From NCBI RefSeq assembly GCF_052857255.1, contig NC_135502.1:154483599-154547598 (forward strand): 64,000 bases of DNA. Reading direction: 5' to 3'. The notes beneath the pieces were generated by a model. The model made no database searches and was not told the DNA's origin. It saw only the letters and a program-made list of their open reading frames with translations. Source of the DNA: Amblyomma americanum (lineage: Eukaryota > Arthropoda > Arachnida > Ixodida > Ixodidae). How positions within the stretch are numbered: the stretch's first letter is position 1; every line of letters begins with the position of its first letter. Of this stretch, positions 61,501 to 64,000 are shown one piece after another. Position numbers and translations under genes: made by a program.

Positions 61501-62931
61501 CATTTCTAACCCGTGTAAATCACTTTACTTGCAGTGCAGGGAAATACATCATGTAAGTACATAACCAGCTAGCTCCAACCTAACAAAATCTCCAAACCAC
61601 ACGCTTTTTGTTGTATGCAATGTAATTACTAGTGTCACTCACCTTCAAAGCTTTCCTTTTGGTCCGTCATAAGGTCTATGGCCGCCTTCAGTCTGATGTT
61701 TTCTTTGTGCAGGAGTGCTAACTGCTCCTTTAGGTCACCATTTTCGATGTACAGTGATGTACAGGTCTCGAAAATCCCCAAAAGAAAGTTAACATTGGCA
61801 TTAGCAAAATGTCTGCACTCTTAGCAGTTCACAGCACCACACTCACCTAAGCAAGCATTGTACACAATGCCAAATGTTTCAGCAACAAAGATACACAAAG
61901 ATTCAACAGGTCTCAAAGTGACACATGGACTAAAACCACCCCCATAGTGAAAGGTACTGGATTAATTTAGAGCACATGCAGGTCTTTATTGTGTGCACTG
62001 GCATCGCACAGTACACAGGTACTCTGTATTTTGCTACTATCGAAGCGCGGCCATCGAGTGCACACGCTTAATAAATATCTGCCTGGCGGCTACAGCTAAT
62101 GGAATTGATATTGATTAGAGGCTTTTTTGCATGGTTTTCATGGTCGTTTAACGTCCCAAACCGACTATGGCTATGAGGGACGCTGCAGTGGAGGGCTCGG
62201 AAAGTTTCGACCACCTGGAGTTCTTTAACGTGCACTGACATCGCACAGAACACGGGCCTCTAGAATTTAACCCGCGTCTTTCGGGTCAGCTACATTGATT
62301 ACTGTGTTGAAGTGAACGTACATGCACGTGGCGGTAGCAGGAAACTGGGAGTCTTTGTTTCAAGCGAAAGAACCCGTTCCAGTTTCAAAGGACAGAATGA
62401 TCGTGAGCGCATCGCAACCGCATCAAAATGCGAGAAAAACTGGTAAGATCGAGTCAGAGTAACAACAGGTGAGATAAAAATTTACTACACAGGGCTGGCT
62501 GACATAAGCTTTACCGTCACACTGCCGTTTTGAAAAAGTTTCTAATATAAACAGAGCGCACACAAAAGGCTTATTTACCACGTAGCTGAGCTCTGCGGCC
62601 CCATCGCATGTTGTTTCTGCACGCTTTATTTCCTGCCGGCATTTTTTCTCCATTTGTGTCTGTGTGCCTGTAAAAAAAAAGTAAGAAAAACTTGCAGCAC
62701 ATGAAGGCACAGCTCTAAAGCTGCAGTTTTGTAAACAGTTGAAGCGTACTTACCGAGAGCGATGATTTTCGCAGGATGTTTTTCTCCGCGCCAGCGCACG
62801 TGGACTTGCGTATTCCATACGCTGGTGTCTTTTGCATTTTGGAGAATTGCCGACGTAATTTTAGTCTCGACGATATCTCGCACCGAGATTACATCAAACA
62901 CCGCGGCGCTGTCAGTTTTGACCCACTGCAC
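37386..62931 (-). CDS. BEN-domain protein gene, six exons
   Basis: The gene is read as six exons: 62931-62754, 62667-62579, 61766-61643, 46129-46041, 42457-42229 and 37513-37386. The junction phases (1, 0, 1, 0, 1) agree at every step, giving 278 aa plus stop. Seen: an N-terminal segment with VHVRWRGEKHPAKIIALG, a Leu/Glu/Lys-rich probable coiled coil around residues 95-130, and a C-terminal BEN domain (about residues 160-265) with VGGCLVAKSVLKML, ARELLRQVF, SITGRQSNAH and a final basic helix. Known: BEN domains bind DNA or chromatin proteins and often act as transcriptional repressors in the nucleus. Inferred: a nuclear DNA-binding regulator. Intron 3 is about 15.5 kb and holds a complete DNA transposon; intron 5 holds two DNA elements and a Penelope fragment. 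I see no internal stop. A small extra exon in a long intron could have been missed. Confidence 0.8.
38180..38970. mobile_element. 0.8-kb DNA element with about 80-bp inverted repeats, TA target
   Basis: The left end TACCAGGTGTTTCAGGGAAG is repeated inverted at the right end (TACGAGGCGTTTCAGGGAAG), and similarity continues through GGGTTTTTGAGGTAAAGGGA and GCATAGTAAT. TA flanks both sides (38178-38179, 38971-38972). An open stretch at 38271-38828 has no recognised domain and is probably chance. Confidence 0.75.
39317..40191 (-). mobile_element. Non-autonomous pogo/Tigger-type element with HTH remnant
   Basis: Imperfect terminal inverted repeats (TAAACGCGTGTAAGGGCCGC left; complement of GCGGCCCTTACATGCGTTTA right) are flanked by TA (39315-39316 and 40192-40193). 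The GCGGCCCATACA motif repeats inside each end. On the reverse strand near 39760-39630 is WKFAIEYGKRAADRKFDVAE then VRRWCNQKDAL, a psq/CENP-B-type helix-turn-helix as in pogo transposases. The DDE part is absent. It lies in BEN intron 5. Confidence 0.65.
40200..41815. other. BEN intron 5 interior, unassigned
   Basis: A 106-codon open frame (40390-40710, +) contains no recognised domain. It has a plausible composition (GEKNFALFWFSKLLSK) but no splice or homology support. Confidence 0.3.
41823..42110 (-). mobile_element. Penelope-like element 3' end
   Basis: It shares with the 18-kb copy the end of the coding region (NSTKKLPFTTSLQCAS), the CG-rich stretch, and the 3' UTR with CCCCTGATAAAGGAGCC...TTCGAAAT. 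The hammerhead-like core is mutated here (CTGATAA; GAAAT). It lies in BEN intron 5, ending about 120 bp before exon 5. Confidence 0.65.
42229..42457 (-). CDS. BEN gene exon 5 (core of BEN domain)
   Basis: The acceptor is ATGACATGCAG, the donor ATAA followed by GTAAGT. It is 229 nt, phase 0 in and phase 1 out. It carries most of the BEN domain: VGGCLVAKSVLKML, TASTYARELLRQVFDSAEL, SITGRQSNAH and KPQLDPFRVNAVI. Confidence 0.85.
42460..43180. other. BEN intron 4, proximal part
   Basis: A/T-rich, nothing recognised. Confidence 0.4.
43182..43310 (-). mobile_element. Ruka-type SINE, tRNA head missing
   Basis: Only the 3' half is present (GGGGTTTAACGTACCAAAGC through AACGCGCATTGACATCGCAC). It stops before the tRNA-like head, as expected of a 5'-truncated insertion. 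Confidence 0.7.
43534..43574. repeat. (TA)n microsatellite
   Basis: About 20 TA units; a shorter run at 43396-43409. Confidence 0.95.
43745..43925 (-). mobile_element. LINE 3' end (RTE-like C-terminal domain)
   Basis: Reverse-strand sequence shared with 49.5 kb (AATCTCATCTGGCCATATAA; AGAGCAAAGGCCTCTC). In the better copy this region encodes the terminal reverse transcriptase block. Confidence 0.5.
44465..44632 (-). mobile_element. Second tRNA-headed SINE family
   Basis: On the reverse strand, CCCGGTTAGCTCAGTTGGTA is a strong A-box-like tRNA head. A degraded B-box, a stretch matching TTCTTCGACTACGAAG, and GCCGTATGGCTGCACTTTGA follow. It is distinct from Ruka. A related inverted copy starts 55 bp to the right. 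Confidence 0.6.
44687..44835 (+). mobile_element. Second tRNA-headed SINE family, inverted partner
   Basis: GTCCAAGCTTCGAGCCCCAG (B-box-like), TTCTTCGACTACGAAGTTTC, CCCTATGGCTGCACTTTGGT and ATACTAATGAGTAATTATAT match the complement of the left copy. The head is lost. Together the two could fold into a long hairpin. Confidence 0.6.
45070..45265 (+). mobile_element. Old, degenerate Ruka-type SINE
   Basis: Recognisable pieces in order: GTCCGTGGTTAAAGCACTTG, GCAATCCTGGCCACGGCAG, TTTCGATAAAGGCAAAATG, TGTACTGTGCAATCTCAG and AACCCCAGGTGATTAAAAC. Heavily mutated. Confidence 0.6.
45270..46040. other. BEN intron 4, distal part
   Basis: Nothing recognised beyond the adjacent SINE. Confidence 0.4.
46041..46129 (-). 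CDS. BEN gene exon 4
   Basis: The acceptor is TTTGTGTCTCAG and the donor CACCG followed by GTGCGT. It is 89 nt, completing a Glu codon and then 29 codons (FTDAMRDFRLQHGQLQ...). An alternative internal donor (AAG/GTGCGA) gives phase 2 and would not fit exon 5; the chosen donor gives phase 0 and does. Confidence 0.7.
46905..47020 (+). repeat. Dispersed repeat R1
   Basis: TTAGCTTCTTGTTAAGGTAA CAAGAAAAG, a T-rich run, GGAAAAATTCTGTATGCCGG and TTTCACTGCAGA match the copy at 63.24 kb. Family unknown; ends uncertain. Confidence 0.5.
47385..47478 (-). repeat. tRNA-like sequence (decayed tRNA or SINE head)
   Basis: On the reverse strand, TAGCGTAGCCGTTAGCACGC resembles a D-arm/A-box, and GGTGGTACGAATCCAATC resembles a T-arm/B-box, with a T/A-rich tail after. 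I could not form a clean acceptor stem, so it is not called as a tRNA gene. Confidence 0.4.
48113..48362. mobile_element. About 250-bp MITE, family M
   Basis: GTTTCAGTTCCACTGGCCAA, AAAGATGGCTGTGACATCAA at the left are repeated inverted at the right (TGATGTCACAGTCATCGTTT). CTCACATGAGAATC inside matches the relative at 16.25 kb. Confidence 0.65.
49510..49790 (-). mobile_element. LINE 3' end (RTE-like C-terminal domain)
   Basis: The reverse strand encodes RRKVRWTDEIRKFAG, then KNRVNWRDMGEAFTLEWVLS, a C-terminal block common in arthropod LINEs. 5'-truncated. The family name is uncertain. Confidence 0.6.
49795..51770. other. BEN intron 3, left of the transposon
   Basis: Apart from the 39-bp duplication at 50092, I recognise nothing. 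Confidence 0.4.
50092..50169. repeat. 39-bp tandem duplication
   Basis: TGGCCGGTAGGGCTAAAAAA TCCATCCGC occurs twice, 39 bp apart, with two differences (CTCCTGAAAGG and CACCTAAAAGG). Confidence 0.85.
52143..52224 (+). CDS. YqaJ/SWIM gene exon 1
   Basis: ATG followed by AQAAGSAGGQGNQPAVIAST and a few further codons. It ends ATCG/GTGAGT in phase 1, matching the 2-nt start of the exon at 53303. The low-complexity Gly/Ala/Gln content makes it unrecognisable by family; it rests on the start, donor and phase. Confidence 0.5.
52807..53047 (+). mobile_element. Ruka-type tRNA-SINE, full length, 8-bp target duplication
   Basis: The head is GCCGCGGTGGCTGAACGGTT with a B-box GGTTCGATCCC; the body includes GATGTCAGTGCACGTTAAAG and the tail TTTGGGACGTTAAACCCCC. 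AACTATAT flanks both sides (52799-52806 and 53048-53055). It lies in intron 1 of the YqaJ gene, so it inserted after the transposon. Confidence 0.9.
53303..53936 (+). pseudogene. YqaJ/SWIM gene exon 2 with SWIM zinc finger and in-frame stop
   Basis: The acceptor is CTTTTTTTTCAG. One frame runs the whole exon except for a TGA at 53473-53475, between LDSYNQLQ and GWVGRVLSHE. After the stop comes KPWSPWACARKNGQVVTAGC and the SWIM motif (CxCx7CxH) near 53625-53665, then IGALLWKLEMGVQLDITGIL. It ends TCCTG followed by GTGAGT in phase 2. Read-through or a sequencing error could explain the stop, but other lesions in the gene favour decay. Confidence 0.7.
54989..55115 (+). CDS. Possible third exon of YqaJ/SWIM gene
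   Basis: The acceptor TTTCATTTGCAG is followed by GCGCCC, which completes the phase-2 codon of the previous exon (Trp), then RPPPQHIDDDEKGDRATFSG and a Ser/Glu-rich stretch to TAA at 55113-55115. I found no GT donor in the phase needed by the 55403 exon. Either the donor has mutated, or this is an alternative 3' end. Confidence 0.4.
55231..55370. repeat. Perfect 70-bp tandem duplication
   Basis: TGCTGCCCTTTTATTGTTGC starts at 55231 and 55301; the copies appear identical, ending AATCAAAATT. It lies in the intron before the YqaJ exon. The identity implies either a very recent duplication or an assembly artefact. Confidence 0.9.
55403..56226 (+). pseudogene. YqaJ nuclease exon, frameshifted
   Basis: The acceptor is TTTTTTTCAG. 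VAFQSPKCKERQLNKVEPP opens the frame. Motif order: CAEWFSHRKGRITASLF, HYGINYEQLAKQRALAAF, LGCSPNGLLVC, a run of prolines from a 15-C homopolymer (55906-55920), and LEVKC. The frame then shifts near 55996: FCLDSAGVLKAAHKYYYQVQ continues in another frame to TGA at 56098, and the same frame resumes to 56226. In the family a catalytic Asp is expected in SPDG; here the codon is AAC (Asn). Confidence 0.75.
56499..56716 (-). pseudogene. Transposase last exon with premature stop
   Basis: The acceptor TCTTTTAG supplies the phase-1 completion (Gly). It encodes KSQLSEQVVTKTRQIASLRI and HVERAI with the third catalytic acid (Glu). A TAA at 56621-56619 interrupts RIKT/RILKRALPIKS, after which the frame continues to TAA at 56501-56499. 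Confidence 0.75.
56793..57669 (-). CDS. DDE_Tnp_4 transposase main exon
   Basis: The acceptor is TTCTCCGACAG. It is 877 nt, entering in phase 0 and leaving in phase 1 at AGAG followed by GTATGT. It encodes HFYTGLPFNAFNKLILLLR, an HTH_Tnp_4-like stretch (LRLGLLCGDLAIRFSISIAT), IFDCTEAWLQRRKKLMARAQ (first catalytic Asp), VSDVYFGRASDK (second) and MADRGF. It is open throughout. A continuous ORF upstream to 57750 is intron read-through. Confidence 0.85.
57755..57814 (-). CDS. Transposase gene mini-exon
   Basis: The acceptor is TTTTTTTCTAGCAG and the donor ACT followed by GTGAGT. It is 60 nt, phase 0 to 0, encoding VSLKTDAASSRLDASFEETT, another acidic linker segment. Confidence 0.6.
58040..58087 (-). 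CDS. Transposase gene mini-exon
   Basis: The acceptor is TTTCTTTCACAG and the donor GAT followed by GTAAGC. It is 48 nt, phase 0 to 0, encoding VISSVQDAFATSNKLD. A diverged copy of its 3' half and donor region (about 31 nt) recurs near 57868-57898, suggesting local exon duplication. Confidence 0.5.
58169..58216 (-). CDS. Transposase gene mini-exon
   Basis: The acceptor is GTTGGCAG and the donor AGA followed by GTGAGT. It is 48 nt (16 codons), phase 0 to 0, encoding VVCIGHHSVSLPFSHR. It is supported only by splice consensus and phase. Confidence 0.4.
58970..59035 (-). CDS. Transposase gene mini-exon (acidic linker)
   Basis: The acceptor is CATTTTAG, the donor AAT followed by GTAAGA. It is 66 nt and encodes RQESPSDESEASDAVQQTPP and HN: a Ser/Asp/Glu-rich linker between the THAP and transposase domains. 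Confidence 0.6.
59107..59283. repeat. Three-arm repeat: two direct arms and one inverted arm
   Basis: TTTGATGGGAATAACGCGTA and TTTGATGGGAATAACCCGCT start two direct copies about 59 bp apart (each ending AACTGAAACGA...GCGCTTG). An inverted copy follows (CAAGCGCCGTCGTTTCAGTT ... GCGTTATTCCCATCAAA). Located between two exons of the transposase gene. Confidence 0.8.
59702..60006 (-). pseudogene. THAP domain exon, frameshifted
   Basis: MPYSARTSSGQHCVVVGC starts the C2CH zinc module (Cys pair); MLHRFPVDPELNRQWTSLVN and VCSLHFVDGK complete it (Cys...His). The expected continuation (LPMLNLAYERK) lies in another frame, so about one base was gained or lost near 59735. The exon ends AAAG followed by GCGAGT, either a GC-AG donor or a mutated GT donor; the phase (0) matches the next exon. 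An in-frame Met also exists at 60039. Confidence 0.75.
60040..61100. other. Transposon right flank and intron
   Basis: It contains the candidate right end of the ISL2EU-like element (60726-60813). An open frame at 61132-60548 (-) has no recognised domain and probably reflects repeat sequence. Confidence 0.35.
61105..61341. mobile_element. 237-bp MITE with TA target (Tc1/mariner-type ends)
   Basis: CAGTACGGTCCATTGTTAAA at the left is matched by the complement of TTTAACAGTGGACCGTACTG at the right, for about 43 bp with a few mismatches. TA flanks both sides (61103-61104 and 61342-61343). The inside has GCGCATGCGC palindromes. It lies in BEN intron 3, outside the ISL2EU-like element. Confidence 0.85.
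61643..61766 (-). CDS. BEN gene exon 3 (coiled coil)
   Basis: The acceptor is TTTTCGAG (a weak pyrimidine tract) and the donor GAAG followed by GTGAGT. It is 124 nt, entering in phase 0 and leaving in phase 1. It encodes DLKEQLALLHKENIRLKAAI, a likely coiled-coil segment for dimerisation. The 237-bp MITE lies 302 bp downstream in the next intron. Confidence 0.7.
61975..62290 (-). mobile_element. Two partial Ruka-type SINE fragments
   Basis: A degraded piece near 61985-62060 (GTGTGCACTGGCATCGCACA) is followed by a better piece at about 62130-62290 (GTCGTTTAACGTCCCAAACC ... AACGTGCACTGACATCGCAC ... ACCCGCGTCTTTCGGGTCA). Both lie in BEN intron 2. Confidence 0.65.
62579..62667 (-). CDS. BEN gene exon 2
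   Basis: A long T tract and TTTTACAG acceptor precede the exon, and the donor is GTG followed by GTAAAT. It is 89 nt: 2 nt complete the Gly codon from exon 1, then 29 codons (TQTQMEKKCRQEIKRAE...). It leaves phase 0. Confidence 0.7.
62754..62931 (-). CDS. BEN gene exon 1 (start codon)
   Basis: The ATG is at 62931 (MQWVKTDSAA...). The exon ends in CTCG followed by a GTAAGT donor and leaves phase 1. It encodes 59 complete codons. The segment with WNTQVHVRWRGEKHPAKI resembles the N-terminal region common in arthropod BEN proteins. It could be read in frame a little upstream, but this is the first convincing Met. Confidence 0.75.
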
Positions 62932-63235
62932 AAGTACGTGCGTCCTTCTTCTCAGCAGAGACCGTCCGAGACGTACGAGTGAAAAAAGTCGGACACCACT
63001 ACCACAGTTGCCGCAGCTACAAATGCAAATAGTGCAAGCACGTGTTAGGCATGCGATCTTTTTTTTATTCTCGTACTAGATGGCTTGGTATGGATTCGTT
63101 GGATTTGAACGGCATTTGAGCGCCAGAGTAGGATACAAAAAAAGAGCAGTTGGTAAACGAAATCAGCTTTTTAACGTTGAACTTTATAAACAAGCTAGAT
63201 GTCAAAATTTTAGAGCTTACAATTTCTTTCTTGTG

Positions 63236-63360
63236 ATTAGCTTCTTGGTTAGGTAACAAGAAAAGATTGGACTTTTTTTGTCTAGGAGGAATTCCGTGCG
63301 GTGCTCCTGAACGTGGTCATAAATGTGTGGGGGGGGGGGGGGGGGGGGCTCACTGCAGAG
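63236..63360 (+). repeat. Dispersed repeat R1, second copy
   Basis: TTAGCTTCTTGGTTAGGTAA CAAGAAAAG, a T-rich run, GGAGGAATTCCGTGCGGTGC and CTCACTGCAGA. It includes a 20-G run (63329-63348). Confidence 0.5.
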
Positions 63361-63564
63361 CGCGAAATCACGTGTTTTATTATGTTAAGGTGTTCTGCCA
63401 AAATCTCGCCTTCAGCTTTCTGATGCCGCTTTAATGGAAAATGAGGCAGTAAAATTCGCAGCTTGACACGATGATTTCAGTATTGGCGCATATCTGTGAA
63501 CGCGCGGTACACGGTACCGCTCGTGGCAAGGTCTTGCCCTTGACTTCTCGCTAGGAGAAAAAAA

Positions 63565-63845
63565 ATTGAATGACAGTTCAGGAAAGGAAATTGCGCAGTA
63601 ATTGTCTCACATATCGGTGGACATCGAAACTGCACCGCATGAGAAGGGAGGAAGGTGTGAATGAAAGATAGAAAGAGCTGCCGTAGTGGAGGGCTCCGGA
63701 ATAATTTTAACCACCTGGTCATCTTTAACGTGCACTGACATCGCACTGCATACGGGCGCTTATTGCGTTTCGCCTCACGCTTATTGCGTGTTTTTTAAAC
63801 GCGGCCGTCGCAGTCGGGTTCGAAGCCGGGTACTCCGGCTTTGTT
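63565..63845 (-). mobile_element. tRNA-SINE, second subfamily
   Basis: It contains GAAAGGAAATTGCGCAGTAA, AACGTGCACTGACATCGCAC and GTCGGGTTCGAAGCCGGGTA (B-box region, reverse). It abuts a second copy head to tail. Confidence 0.7.
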
Positions 63846-64000
63846 TTTGGAAAGGAAATGACGCAGTAGCTGTCTCACATATCTCGGTCGACACCCGGAC
63901 CGCGCCGTAAGGGCATTAAGGAGGGAGTGAAAGAAGAAAAGGAAAGTGGCGTCGTAGTAGAGGTCTGCGGAGTAAGTTCGACCACCTGGTCATCACGTCG
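63846..64000 (-). mobile_element. tRNA-SINE, second subfamily, cut by window end
   Basis: GGAAAGGAAATGACGCAGTA begins the 3' end; the copy continues through AGTTCGACCACCTGGTCATC and leaves the window. It forms a same-orientation tandem with the copy at 63565-63845. Confidence 0.65.

Noticed and set aside
62776..62982. Plus-strand gene over BEN exon 1
   Set aside because: It is the antisense shadow of the exon, which has splice and domain support on the minus strand.

Overview
This window is eukaryotic nuclear DNA, most likely from a hard tick (Ixodidae, probably metastriate). The evidence is long A/T-rich introns, GT-AG splice junctions, and many tRNA-headed SINEs that I recognise as the tick Ruka type (GCCGCGGTGG...GGTTCGATCCC head, CGATGTCAGTGCACGTTAAAG body). 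These sit among decayed non-LTR retrotransposons, Penelope-like elements, MITEs and foldback repeats. I see no bacterial operon, rRNA, intact tRNA gene or CRISPR array. The species assignment is an inference from repeats.

Layout. 1-9.7 kb: mostly non-coding, with CpG-rich patches, decayed minisatellites, one foldback repeat and one MITE. 9.7-17.5 kb: a SINE with a perfect 15-bp target duplication, a possible BEN-like exon on the + strand, two foldbacks, a MITE and a 25-bp tandem repeat. 18-34.6 kb: a retroelement graveyard of one 5'-truncated Penelope-like element, five degenerate LINE copies and four SINEs, with nested insertions. 35.4-37.3 kb: a 197/198-bp tandem array. 37.4-62.9 kb: one minus-strand gene of six exons encoding a BEN-domain protein. 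All splice phases agree and the predicted protein is 278 aa. It is the only gene here that looks intact.

Inside the third intron of the BEN gene (46.1-61.6 kb) lies a two-gene DNA transposon. Gene 1 (+ strand, 52.1-56.2 kb) has a SWIM zinc finger and a YqaJ-type nuclease domain. Gene 2 (- strand, 60.0-56.5 kb) has a THAP DNA-binding exon, four mini-exons and a PIF/Harbinger-type DDE transposase (DDE_Tnp_4). This pairing is the signature of the ISL2EU group of the PIF/Harbinger superclade. Both genes are broken: premature stops, a frameshift in each, and an Asp-to-Asn change at the expected YqaJ catalytic position. A younger Ruka SINE with an 8-bp target duplication sits in an intron of gene 1. 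The inferred order is therefore BEN gene, then transposon, then SINE.

Other notable features are three Penelope 3' ends carrying a hammerhead-ribozyme-like core (CTGATGA-stem-GAAAC), a non-autonomous pogo/Tigger derivative and a 0.8-kb TIR element in the last BEN intron, a 237-bp TA-flanked MITE beside BEN exon 3, and five imperfect hairpins with unrelated stem sequences. Coordinates of exons come from reading frames and splice consensus only. TE boundaries are approximate unless a target duplication is stated.
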